From the NCBI RefSeq assembly GCF_900142535.1, contig NZ_FRBE01000005.1:62001-126000 (forward strand): 64,000 bases of DNA. Direction: 5' to 3'. This stretch comes from Fibrobacter sp. UWEL. GTDB taxonomy: Bacteria; Fibrobacterota; Fibrobacteria; Fibrobacterales; Fibrobacteraceae. Both the position numbers and the translations under genes were made by a program. Below are positions 51,012-59,372 of this stretch, in pieces. Each line of letters begins with the position of its first letter. Positions within the stretch are counted from its first letter, which is position 1. The notes beneath the pieces are model-generated. The model saw only the letters and a list, made by a program, of their open reading frames with translations, did no database searches and was not told where the DNA came from.

Positions 51012-52178
51012 TTAAAAGTGAATCACGCGGACCTTAACGACCTTGTCCAGCTGGGCAAGCTTGTCCTTGATGGAGTCGTCGATGGTGGATTCGATGTCGA
51101 TCAGGTTGTAACCAATCTTGCCGTTGCTCTTGTTGGAGAAGGAAGCAATGTTGATGTTTTCTGCACCGAACACCTTGGTGATTTCAGCGATCATGTTGGG
51201 AACGTCCTGGTTGATCACCACAACGCGGGTCTTGATGCCCATGTGGGGCTTGTCGTTCAGAGCCGGGAAGTTCACGGAATTACGGACGCAACCGAATTCG
51301 ATGTAGTCCTTCAGTTCTTCAACAGCCATCACTGCGCAGTTTTCTTCAGCTTCTTCGGTAGAAGCGCCCAGGTGCGGGAAGCACTGGATCTTGTCGTGCT
51401 GGATCTGCTTTGCATCCGGGAAGTCGCTGAGGTAACCCTGGAGAGTACCGTTGTCCAGCATTTCGTAAATCGGGTCCATTTCAACCAGACCGTTACGAGC
51501 GAAGTTAAGGATATGAGTACCCTTGAAGTTAGCCAAGTTCTTGCGGTTCAGGAGGTTTTCAGTAACACCCTTGATGAACGGAACGTGAACGGTGAGGAAG
51601 TCGGAGTTTGCGATCACGGTGTCGAGATCAGCAATTTCAACCTTGTTGGAAAGTTCGTGCATGTTGAGAGCGTTAGGATACGGTTCGTAAGCGATAACGC
51701 GCATGTTCTTCCAACGAGCATAGTTAGCAACCAGAACGCCGATCTTGCCAAGGCCGATAACGCCGAGAGTCTTGCCAGCCAGTTCGGAACCAGCAAACTT
51801 CTTCTTGCCGCTTTCAACAGTCTTAGCCATATCCGGATCGTTGATGTCCAGAGCCTTGACCCAGTTTGCAGCCTGACCAACGTTACGAACAGCCATACCG
51901 AGAACGGTCATGACCAGTTCTGCAACAGCGTTAGCATTGGCACCCGGAGTATTGAACACGCAAACACCCTTAGCGGAAGCCTTGTCGATGGTGATGTTGT
52001 TCACACCAGCGCCTGCACGAGCTACAGCCAGAAGGCCATCGAAGTTGTCAGTATCCACCTGAGCGGAACGGACCAGGATTGCATCCGGATTTTCGATGGT
52101 ATCAGAAACCTGATAGTATGCTCCAAACAGGCTAAGGCCCTTCTTGGAGATGTTGTTCATAGTCTTAATAGTTGCCAT
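51012..52178 (-). CDS. serA: D-3-phosphoglycerate dehydrogenase
   Basis: A 388-residue NAD-dependent enzyme making phosphohydroxypyruvate, the first step of serine synthesis. The nucleotide-binding loop GKTLGVIGLGKIGVLVANYA, the sequence AVARAGAGVNNITIDKASAK and the catalytic His region CFPHLGASTEEAEENCA are typical. The last 75 residues form an ACT domain (DVPNMIAEITKVFGAENINI) that commonly binds serine for feedback control. The length matches the short bacterial form. AAGGA precedes the ATG. It is flanked by its own 3' repeat and terminator, and by ispG upstream on the same strand 55 bases away. Confidence 0.95.
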   Translation of the reverse strand: MATIKTMNNISKKGLSLFGAYYQVSDTIENPDAILVRSAQVDTDNFDGLLAVARAGAGVNNITIDKASAKGVCVFNTPGANANAVAELVMTVLGMAVRNVGQAANWVKALDINDPDMAKTVESGKKKFAGSELAGKTLGVIGLGKIGVLVANYARWKNMRVIAYEPYPNALNMHELSNKVEIADLDTVIANSDFLTVHVPFIKGVTENLLNRKNLANFKGTHILNFARNGLVEMDPIYEMLDNGTLQGYLSDFPDAKQIQHDKIQCFPHLGASTEEAEENCAVMAVEELKDYIEFGCVRNSVNFPALNDKPHMGIKTRVVVINQDVPNMIAEITKVFGAENINIASFSNKSNGKIGYNLIDIESTIDDSIKDKLAQLDKVVKVRVIHF

Positions 52179-52233
52179 GATTTATTCCTTTATTTGAGTT
52201 TTATTTCCAAAATCTTTTTGTTCCGCACAAAGC

Positions 52234-53973
52234 CTACGGTTCTACCCAGCGACCACGATCCTTGATGAGAGCAACCAATTCTTCGATAGCGTCTTCTTCA
52301 GGGATGTTCTTCTTAACAGCGGTCTTGCCTTCGAACAGGGTAATGCGGCCAGGGCCACCACCCACATAACCAAAGTCTGCATCAGCCATTTCGCCCGGAC
52401 CATTCACGATACAGCCCATAATGCCGATGGACAAATCCTTCAGGTGACCAAAGCGAGCCTTGATTTTACCCATCACTTCCTGGATGTTGTACAAAGTACG
52501 GCCGCAGCTGGGGCAGCTGATGAAGTTGGTCTTACTGCGACGGCAGTAGGCAGCCTGGAGAATATCGAAAGCCAGTTCCACAGATTCCTTGGGGCTCTTG
52601 TAACCTTCGATGCAGACAGCATCACCAATACCATCGGTCACCAAACTACCGATATCAGCGGAAACGCGGAGCATGTCCTTTTCGGTGCTACCGATGTTGG
52701 CATAAAGCAAAATGGGATCCTTACGACCTGCAGCCTCCAAAGCAGAAGCCATAGCACGAACGCCAGCCACCATATTCTCACCGGTATAGCAGAAGATGGA
52801 TCCTTCCGGGACGGAAATGGGGTTAGCAGCAAAGCCCGCAATATCCATGGCGTCATCGAAAGCAACCACAGGCTTATCGCCAAGGCTTGCCACTGCAAAT
52901 TCAGGACCGCGGCTCGCACCTTCAATGCTTGCGGCACTTGCGCGAACGCCAACCATCACCGGACGTGCACCGCCAATTTCTACACCATTCAAGACAACGG
53001 GAGTGGTTTCACGACGTTCATAGTGATACGGGTCCTTTTCAAGAACGGGCACTGCATAGCTTACAGGAGCAGAAGGCAGAGCACAGGCCTTGATCAATTC
53101 ATGAGCCACAGGAACTTCGGCCACAGGATCTTCGGTCAAGGAAACGCGAATCGTATCAGCAAGGCCATCCAGAAGGAGAGCACCAATACCAGCAGCGGAC
53201 TTCATACGTCCATCCGCACCGGCACCAGCTTCCGTCACACCAACGTGGAACGGATAGGGCTTAAAGCCTTCCTGCTTAATGCGGGCTGCAAGCATACGAT
53301 AGGCTGCAATTGCCACACGAGGATTGCTGGACTTAAGGCTGAGGACCACCTGGTCAAAATGTTCAGCTTCGCAAACAGCCAAGTATTCAATGGCACTTTC
53401 CACCATGCCTTCCACGGTGTCGCCATAGCGGTAAATCATACGGGCAGAAAGAGAACCGTGGTTCACGCCAATACGGATCACACGACCCAGGCGCTTTGCT
53501 TCCTGAACGAAAGGCGTAAACTGTTCGGCAACCTTTTCCTTGCCTTCGTCAAACATAGCATCGGTCTGCTGTTCCAGGGTCAGGATACCAGTATCCACGA
53601 AGTTACCCGGATTGATGCGAACCTTTTCAACCCACTTAAGGGCTTCGAAAGCGGCCTTAGGCTGGAAGTGGATGTCGGCGGAAACCGGAACCTTGCAACC
53701 AGCGGCGCGGATACGCTTCATGACTTCTTCCAAGCCAGCTGCGTCTGCAAAAGTGGGAGTAGTAATACGGACAAGACCGCAGCCCACCTTGGCAAGATCC
53801 AAAGTTTCCTGGACGGTCTTTTCCACGTCCTTGGGCTTGGTGGTTGTCATGGACTGAACTAAAATGGGGGCACCGCCCCCAATCAATGCATCGCCAACAC
53901 GAACCTGTACAGTTTCTCTACGGACTGCATTAAAGCGGTCAGCTACATACGGAAATTCAGAAAACTTAGTCAT
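52234..53973 (-). CDS. ispG: HMB-PP synthase, long form (IspG/GcpE)
   Basis: A 579-residue iron-sulfur enzyme of the methylerythritol phosphate isoprenoid pathway. The TIM-barrel part begins with PILVQSMTTTKPKDVEKTVQ and VPVSADIHFQPKAAFEALK. A large central insertion, as in plant, chlamydial and Bacteroidetes/Chlorobi forms, accounts for the length over E. coli IspG (372). The C-terminal cluster ligands are the two Cys of ISCPSCGRTLYNIQEV and the Cys of GIMGCIVNGPGEMADADFGY. A TACATT box six bases before the ATG suggests a leaderless message. It precedes serA on the same strand. Confidence 0.95.
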   Translation of the reverse strand: MTKFSEFPYVADRFNAVRRETVQVRVGDALIGGGAPILVQSMTTTKPKDVEKTVQETLDLAKVGCGLVRITTPTFADAAGLEEVMKRIRAAGCKVPVSADIHFQPKAAFEALKWVEKVRINPGNFVDTGILTLEQQTDAMFDEGKEKVAEQFTPFVQEAKRLGRVIRIGVNHGSLSARMIYRYGDTVEGMVESAIEYLAVCEAEHFDQVVLSLKSSNPRVAIAAYRMLAARIKQEGFKPYPFHVGVTEAGAGADGRMKSAAGIGALLLDGLADTIRVSLTEDPVAEVPVAHELIKACALPSAPVSYAVPVLEKDPYHYERRETTPVVLNGVEIGGARPVMVGVRASAASIEGASRGPEFAVASLGDKPVVAFDDAMDIAGFAANPISVPEGSIFCYTGENMVAGVRAMASALEAAGRKDPILLYANIGSTEKDMLRVSADIGSLVTDGIGDAVCIEGYKSPKESVELAFDILQAAYCRRSKTNFISCPSCGRTLYNIQEVMGKIKARFGHLKDLSIGIMGCIVNGPGEMADADFGYVGGGPGRITLFEGKTAVKKNIPEEDAIEELVALIKDRGRWVEP

Positions 53974-53979
53974 GCCCCA

Positions 53980-53985
53980 AATGTA
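53980..53985 (-). promoter_or_regulatory. TACATT -10 box, candidate leaderless promoter of ispG
   Basis: On the minus strand TACATT is followed by six bases (TGGGGC) and the ispG ATG. TGGGGC is not a convincing ribosome-binding site. Confidence 0.4.
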
Positions 53986-53997
53986 AAAAATTAAGCG

Positions 53998-54034
53998 AAA
54001 AAAAAGAGCCCCCGACCATGCAGTCGAGGGCTTT
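53998..54034 (-). terminator. Terminator downstream of putP
   Basis: On the minus strand AAGCCCTCGAC, TGCATG and GTCGGGGGCTCTTTTTTTT form a stem with a T run, 24 bases beyond the putP stop. Confidence 0.85.
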
Positions 54035-54057
54035 AAATCCGTATTTAAAACTCTTGA

Positions 54058-55602
54058 TTAGAGCTTCATGTCAGAAAGGCGAGTGTGTTCCACTGCGTCA
54101 AATTCGTCCTGGATTTCCTTGCTGGGCTGCTTGGTCAAGAGGCTAACCACAACGATGGTGGCAAAGCTAAAGACAAAGCCCGGAACCAGTTCGTAAATCT
54201 GGAAAATTTCGCCGCTAAGGCCAGAGAGATAGAACTTCCAGACGAAGGTGGTGATACCGCCCACCAGCATACCAGCAATGGCAGCAGGCAGAGTGGTGCG
54301 CTTCCAGAAGAGGGCGAGCAGAACCAGAGGACCGAAGGTAGCACCAAAGCCACCCCAGGCGAAGCTCACCAGGCTCATAACCACATCCAGGAAGCTCTTG
54401 CCTTCCTTAGCAACACCGTCTGCGGAAGGTGCGCCCTGGAGAGCGACGAGAACTGCGATAATTGCGATGACTGCCACAACCACACGGCTCACCCACATCA
54501 GTTCCTTATTGGAAGCATTCTTGCGGAACAGGTGCTTGTACATGTCGTTACTGAAAGCGGAAGCAGAAACCAGGAGCTGGGAGTCAGCAGTACTCATGAT
54601 AGCGGCAAGAATTGCTGCCATCAGGATAGAAGCGATTGCCGGATGGCAGAGAGCCTGGCAGAGAACCATGAAGATACGTTCCGGATCCTGGAGGGTAAGG
54701 CCGTTAGCACTTACATAGTAGCGACCCAGCAAACCAATCATGATCACAGCGCCCAGGCAGATAATGACCCATGTCATGGCAATACGGCGAGAGTGCTTGA
54801 TTTCTTCGGCATTCTTGATGGACATAAAACGCACCAGGATGTGGGGCATACCGAAGTAGCCAAGACCCCAGGAAAGGCTGGAAATCAAAGCAACAAAGCC
54901 GATAGCCTTACCGCTAGAAGCATTGGTAAAGAGGCTCATGAGGTAGGGATTCTGACCGTTCACGGCATCCATAGTAGCAGCAAAGCCGCCACCGGAAACG
55001 CAGATGATGGTAGGAATCACAAGTACTGCAACAAGCATCATGGAAGCCTGAATAAAGTCAGTCCAGCAAACGGCGAAGAAGCCGCCCATAAAGGTATAGC
55101 TCACCACCACCACAGCACCGATGATCAAGCCGGTAGTGTAATCCAAACCGAAGATGGTACCGAAGAGCTTTGCACTAGCAACGAAGCCAGAAACGGTGTA
55201 GAACAGGAAGAATGCCAAAATGAAGAAGGATGCAATCACGCGGATGACGCCCTTATTGTCGCGGAAACGGTTAGAGAGGAAGTCCGGCAAGGTAATGGAA
55301 TCGCCACAGAAGTGAGAGTACTTACGGAGACGACGACCCACAATCTTCCAGTTGAAGTAGGTACCAATCACCAGACCGATACCAATCCAAGCTTCAGAGA
55401 AACCGCTGAGATAGATAGCGCCAGGAAGGCCCATCAGCATCCAGCCACTCATATCGGAAGCCTGGGCGGACATAGCCACCACCCACTTATTCATGCCACG
55501 ATCGCCCAGATAGTAGGCGTTCAGGCTGTTTGCCTTTTTGGAGAAGTAGGCACCAATGCCCAGCATCATCAGGAGGTAAAGAATAAAGACTACAACAGTC
55601 AT
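54058..55602 (-). CDS. putP: Sodium/proline symporter
   Basis: A 514-residue sodium:solute symporter of the SSS family with about 13 membrane helices. PutP hallmarks are YYLGDRGMNKWVVAMSAQAS, DMSGWMLMGLPGAIYLSGFS, GDSITLPDFLSNRFRDNKGV and the sodium-site helix LAAIMSTADSQLLVSASAFS. It imports proline with sodium ions. The start at 55602 follows GAGGAAC and is preferred to a frame opening at 55674. It is monocistronic, divergent from trmO and ended by a terminator. Substrate assignment rests on overall likeness; other sodium-coupled solutes are possible. Confidence 0.92.
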   Translation of the reverse strand: MTVVVFILYLLMMLGIGAYFSKKANSLNAYYLGDRGMNKWVVAMSAQASDMSGWMLMGLPGAIYLSGFSEAWIGIGLVIGTYFNWKIVGRRLRKYSHFCGDSITLPDFLSNRFRDNKGVIRVIASFFILAFFLFYTVSGFVASAKLFGTIFGLDYTTGLIIGAVVVVSYTFMGGFFAVCWTDFIQASMMLVAVLVIPTIICVSGGGFAATMDAVNGQNPYLMSLFTNASSGKAIGFVALISSLSWGLGYFGMPHILVRFMSIKNAEEIKHSRRIAMTWVIICLGAVIMIGLLGRYYVSANGLTLQDPERIFMVLCQALCHPAIASILMAAILAAIMSTADSQLLVSASAFSNDMYKHLFRKNASNKELMWVSRVVVAVIAIIAVLVALQGAPSADGVAKEGKSFLDVVMSLVSFAWGGFGATFGPLVLLALFWKRTTLPAAIAGMLVGGITTFVWKFYLSGLSGEIFQIYELVPGFVFSFATIVVVSLLTKQPSKEIQDEFDAVEHTRLSDMKL

Positions 55603-55690
55603 TTGTTCCTCTTCATTGTTATGGCGGATTCCCTTGGGGGAACACCCACCGATGTTAAAAATTCCACGCCCCAAGATAGAAATTTTTATA

Positions 55691-55696
55691 TATGGT
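55691..55696 (+). promoter_or_regulatory. TATGGT -10-like box ahead of trmO
   Basis: TATGGT within a TATATATGGT stretch is followed by six bases (CATACC) and the ATG at 55703. No ribosome-binding site is present. Overlapping TATATA boxes make the exact element uncertain. Confidence 0.3.
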
Positions 55697-55702
55697 CATA
55701 CC

Positions 55703-56440
55703 ATGACAAATCCCGCTGAATACAATTTCAAGGTCATCGCAAAAATCAAGAGCGACTTTCCCGACAAGTTCGGCATTCCCCGCCAAAGCGGGATTCTCAA
55801 GGGCTTGCGTTCCGCCATCCGTTTTGAACCCGAATACAGAATTGCAGATGCGCTCCGCGGCCTTGAAGGCTTCAGCCATCTATGGATTCTCTGGATTTTT
55901 TCAGAAAATGTAAGACTTGACGAAAACGGAAAAAACAGTTGGAGTCCTACCGTACGCCCGCCCCGTCTAGGAGGAAACAAGCGCCTGGGTGTTTTTGCAA
56001 CCCGCAGTAGTTTCCGCCCTAATCCTCTGGCCATGAGCTGCGTAAAAATCGAAGAAATTCATCTGAGCGTTACCGACGGAGATTACAGCGGTCCCGAAAT
56101 TATTGTGAGCGGCGCAGATTTGATGGACGGCACTCCCATCATCGACATAAAGCCCTACCTGCCCTACGCCGACAGCATTGAAAATGCCACAGGCGGATTC
56201 GCTCACGAAGTCCTGAATAAAGGCGTCCAGGTGGAAATTCCCGACGAACTGCGCCAGAAACTTCAAGACGAAGGCGCACTCACCCAAGAGCAAATGAACG
56301 CGCTGATCCAGATTCTAGCGCAAGACCCGAGACCCGCCTATCAGAAGGATCCCCAACGAGTCTACGGTTTTGGATTTGCCGGCTATGAAATCAAATTTAA
56401 GGTCGAGAACGATATTCTGACCGTTCTGGATATTTCATAA
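55703..56440 (+). CDS. trmO: tRNA t6A37 N6-methyltransferase TrmO
   Basis: A 245-residue member of the TsaA/TrmO family, which methylates N6 of threonylcarbamoyladenosine at position 37 of tRNA-Thr using SAM. Typical parts are VIAKIKSDFPDKFGIPRQSG, ALRGLEGFSHLWILWIFSE, RPPRLGGNKRLGVFATRSSF and RPNPLAMSCVKIEEI; a C-terminal domain with VYGFGFAGYEIKF closes the protein. The ATG at 55703 is chosen because the family's first strand begins a few residues later. It is divergent from putP; the last 44 bases overlap the convergent radical SAM gene. Confidence 0.9.
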   Translation: MTNPAEYNFKVIAKIKSDFPDKFGIPRQSGILKGLRSAIRFEPEYRIADALRGLEGFSHLWILWIFSENVRLDENGKNSWSPTVRPPRLGGNKRLGVFATRSSFRPNPLAMSCVKIEEIHLSVTDGDYSGPEIIVSGADLMDGTPIIDIKPYLPYADSIENATGGFAHEVLNKGVQVEIPDELRQKLQDEGALTQEQMNALIQILAQDPRPAYQKDPQRVYGFGFAGYEIKFKVENDILTVLDIS

Positions 56441-57281
56441 AGCAGTGAGCGCACTGGGCAGCAGGTGCATCAGGATTTCCAAATCGTCTTTCCGGATTGG
56501 GACATTTCTGTTCGCTCCCATCAGGCAAGATCCATATTTCCCCATCAAAGGGGCACTCCCCCGCGGCACCATCCGCCGTTGAACCTGCAGGGTTCTGCGG
56601 GAAATACAAGCTCCCCCCGCATTTCAATTTCGTAGAGGTTAACGTTTCCCGCAGGATCTCGACGTCCCCCTCTTTCAAGCCATATTCCGCCACCAGCGAT
56701 GGAGGCGCTACACTCAGGAATACAACCGGATTCCACTTAATGCGGTGAACGCCAACCGCTTCCGCCCAATGTAATAAGCCAGCAGCCTCAGAAACATTCT
56801 TCCCGTGAAGTGTAACCTGCAGGGAAACTGAGGAAAGGTCCCGCATTCCTTGGGATTCCAACATCCGGCGGCAATTCAGCAATCGCTCCACGTTCAATTT
56901 CCATTGGGCTTTATTCAAGTTCACGTTCTCTTCAAATGCTAGAGCGCTTATCTTGATGTCACTGCAAGAACAAAGAAGCAATTCCATTCCAGAATCAGTT
57001 TTCCACTTTCCAGGAAACGTTCCGTTGGTGGTCAAGTTCAGGCGAACGCCCTTCCCCCGACAAAAGTCAAGAAGATTATCAAATTGAGAATAAAGTAATG
57101 GTTCACCCATGGTAGAAGGAATCACTTCCTTCAATCCATCGCCGTACTTTTCAATAGCTGCGATTGCAACATCTAGGGGCATCTCTCCCCTATCCAGAGA
57201 ATGTCCTCTCTGCTGTAAGAAGCAAAGAGGACATTTCAAGTTACACTTGTCCGGATTGGTCAGGAGCGTAATGCGACGCAC
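56397..57281 (-). CDS. Radical SAM protein with Cys-rich C-terminus
   Basis: A 294-residue radical SAM enzyme. The cluster motif C-x3-C-x2-C is in NPDKCNLKCPLCFLQQ, and the SAM-binding strand STMGEPLLYSQFDNLLDF has the usual GEP. A C-terminal SPASM-like set of Cys (GECPFDGEIW, QKCPNPERRF, AAQCAHCFMKYP) may bind a second iron-sulfur cluster. Such proteins often modify peptides or guide enzyme maturation; no precursor peptide is apparent nearby. It overlaps the end of trmO on the opposite strand and lies 17 bases after the thioredoxin-reductase-like gene on the same strand, so a redox partnership is possible but unproven. Confidence 0.85.
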   Translation of the reverse strand: MRRITLLTNPDKCNLKCPLCFLQQRGHSLDRGEMPLDVAIAAIEKYGDGLKEVIPSTMGEPLLYSQFDNLLDFCRGKGVRLNLTTNGTFPGKWKTDSGMELLLCSCSDIKISALAFEENVNLNKAQWKLNVERLLNCRRMLESQGMRDLSSVSLQVTLHGKNVSEAAGLLHWAEAVGVHRIKWNPVVFLSVAPPSLVAEYGLKEGDVEILRETLTSTKLKCGGSLYFPQNPAGSTADGAAGECPFDGEIWILPDGSEQKCPNPERRFGNPDAPAAQCAHCFMKYPERSEYRSRP

Positions 57282-57298
57282 GGGGCTTACACCAAAAA

Positions 57299-58165
57299 TT
57301 ATTCGCGATGTTCGCGCAAGTACTTAATGGCAGCAAGGCCTGCACGAGCACCTTCACCAACCGCTACAGAAATCTGCAAGGTACCGCCGGTGCAATCCCC
57401 AGCAGCGTAAAGACCCGGAATGGTAGACTGCAGGTCACCATCCAAAACAAGCTTACCTTGGTCAAATGCAGCACCAGCCTTCAGGGCAAGATCCGTTGCA
57501 TTGGCACTACCAAGAGCAACGAACAAACCATCAAAATTCTGTTCAGCGCCATCTTCGAACTGGACGCCCTTAAATGCGCCCTCACCCACCAGGCCCTTCA
57601 GCTTGCGGGTTTCAATCTTAATGCTTTCCGGGAAAGCAGCAGTCAAAGGAGCACCGTTGGTCAGAAGGGTAACACTATTCACCACCTGCAAAAGTTCAGT
57701 AGCCTCGTGAAGGGCATATTCACCAGAACCCATCACAGCCACGTCCTTCTGCCTGTAGAAGAAGGCGTCGCAAACGGCACAATAGCTCACACCGTGACCT
57801 TCCATTTCTGCCATACCAGCAAGAGGCTGTTTCTTTCGAGCGGCACCTGTAGCCATAACGCAAGTCTTTCCGCGGTAGACGCCCTTCAAGCCTGTAGCCA
57901 CAAAGCCGGTTCCATCAAACATCAGGTCCGTCACTTCGTCATCTACAATCTGGGCGCCAAGCTTCGCTGCCTGTTTCCTACCCACTTCCATCAGCTGTTC
58001 GCCTGTGAGGGGCGTTTCCAGACCATAATAATTTTCAATGAGATGTGCTTTCTGCAATGCACCCCCATCCTTACCAATCAAGGTAACCTTTAATCCTGCG
58101 CGCAAACCGTACAACGCAGCAGAAACACCTGCAGGACCATAACCTAAAATCAACATATCATTCAT
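57299..58165 (-). CDS. Thioredoxin reductase-like FAD/NAD(P) oxidoreductase
   Basis: A 288-residue flavoprotein of the thioredoxin reductase fold. The FAD-binding opening MLILGYGPAGVSAALYGLRA, the redox pair Cys-x2-Cys in YCAVCDAFFY, the NAD(P)-binding strand DVAVMGSGEYALHEATELL and the closing TIPGLYAAGDCTGG are all present. It probably passes electrons from NAD(P)H to thioredoxin or a related disulfide protein. It is slightly shorter than E. coli TrxB (321). GAGG precedes the ATG. The radical SAM gene follows directly downstream; no trxA lies in the window. Confidence 0.9.
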   Translation of the reverse strand: MNDMLILGYGPAGVSAALYGLRAGLKVTLIGKDGGALQKAHLIENYYGLETPLTGEQLMEVGRKQAAKLGAQIVDDEVTDLMFDGTGFVATGLKGVYRGKTCVMATGAARKKQPLAGMAEMEGHGVSYCAVCDAFFYRQKDVAVMGSGEYALHEATELLQVVNSVTLLTNGAPLTAAFPESIKIETRKLKGLVGEGAFKGVQFEDGAEQNFDGLFVALGSANATDLALKAGAAFDQGKLVLDGDLQSTIPGLYAAGDCTGGTLQISVAVGEGARAGLAAIKYLREHRE

Positions 58166-58242
58166 ATAAACCTCACTACAAAGATACGAAAAAAGTTATC
58201 TTAAAAAAGGGTTGTGTGAAGCATCTAGTTTGAGGTTATTCT

Positions 58243-59355
58243 ATGGAACGATATAAACCAAGGGATCTTTTCGTCGAAGTTGGGTACGGTCCCAATTTTG
58301 CACGTCAGCTTATACAGAATGGCTATAACAAGCTATTTGAAGGAGACCCCATCGACGACCGCGTCTGCTTCGATGCATCGGACGACATGTCCTACATCAT
58401 CGACATCGGTCACGACGATATCCGTTCCGAAGGCATGAGCTACGGCATGTACATCACCGCACTCATGGGTAAGGAAAAACAGTTCGACAAGCTGTGGAAT
58501 TTTTCCAAGCGTTACCTCCGTAACGACGACGGCCTCCATCAAGGTTATTTCGCCTGGCAGGTTTCCACCGCAGACTTTTCCAAGATGGATCCCGGTGCAG
58601 CTCCCGATGGAGAAGAATACTTCGCCATAGCCCTTCTCATTGCCGCAGAAAAATTTGGACGCCCCGACCTGAAGAAGGAAGCCATAGACCTTATCAACCT
58701 CATGCGTCACAAGCCCGAGAACGAACTGGTCGTCCCCATTATCGATCCAGAACGACTGGCCGTCCGCTTCTCCCCCGTAAGAGGCAACGACTTTACCGAC
58801 CCCAGCTATCACACCATTGCTTTCTATCGCGCCTTTGCAGAAGCAACTGGCGATGAAACATGGAATACCATTGCTGACAACAGCGTAAAATACTTGAACA
58901 AGGCTGCTCATTACGAAACGGGCCTTTGCGGGGACTACTCCGAATTTGACGGTACACCCAAACGCATGGAATGGAACAAGGAAAGTGATTACTTCAGCGG
59001 CGACGCCTGGCGAGTCGCCTTGAATCTGAGCCTAGACTACACCCTGTTCCGCGGCGACGAAAGTGAAAAGGCCATTTGCGAACGTCTGCTGTTCTTCTTT
59101 GAAAGCCGCCGACCCTACCTATCCGACTACGCCGTAGATGGCGGTCCCTTCCCCAGACCAGGACGTGAAGCAACCCCGGGCATAATAGCCATGAACGCAG
59201 CCGCCACCCAGGTTCTGCCTCCGGGCGATTCCCTCATTAAGCCCTTCGTCAAGGACTTGGCCGGTCTTTCCGTACCCAACCGCCTGTGGCGCTACTACGA
59301 CGGCATGCTGTATATGATTGGTCTTTTGGCCACCGCCGGAAAAATAACCTTCTAG
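58243..59355 (+). CDS. GH8 reducing-end xylose-releasing exo-oligoxylanase
   Basis: A 370-residue glycoside hydrolase family 8 protein with no signal peptide, as expected for a cytoplasmic Rex enzyme that releases xylose from the reducing end of xylo-oligosaccharides. The catalytic acid is likely Glu63 in DIRSEGMSYGMYITALMGK; Asp in GAAPDGEEYFAIALLIAAE and Asp near 253 in SDYFSGDAWRVALNLSLDY correspond to the other active-site acids. It would finish xylan breakdown begun by secreted enzymes. GAGG lies ahead of the ATG. The FISUMP lipoprotein gene follows 17 bases later. A GH8 endoxylanase or chitosanase is less likely given the missing secretion signal. Confidence 0.88.
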   Translation: MERYKPRDLFVEVGYGPNFARQLIQNGYNKLFEGDPIDDRVCFDASDDMSYIIDIGHDDIRSEGMSYGMYITALMGKEKQFDKLWNFSKRYLRNDDGLHQGYFAWQVSTADFSKMDPGAAPDGEEYFAIALLIAAEKFGRPDLKKEAIDLINLMRHKPENELVVPIIDPERLAVRFSPVRGNDFTDPSYHTIAFYRAFAEATGDETWNTIADNSVKYLNKAAHYETGLCGDYSEFDGTPKRMEWNKESDYFSGDAWRVALNLSLDYTLFRGDESEKAICERLLFFFESRRPYLSDYAVDGGPFPRPGREATPGIIAMNAAATQVLPPGDSLIKPFVKDLAGLSVPNRLWRYYDGMLYMIGLLATAGKITF

Positions 59356-59372
59356 TATTTTTGAGAAACATT

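Noticed and set aside
50973-53862. Long plus-strand frames (430 and 472 codons) opposite serA and ispG
   Set aside because: Both mirror well-supported genes, lack starts with ribosome-binding sites, and show no domain pattern.
54085-55719. A 544-codon open frame on the plus strand opposite putP
   Set aside because: It is the antisense shadow of a membrane protein gene; its composition (His, Asn, Gln, Thr rich) is that of complement-strand translation and it has no ribosome-binding site.
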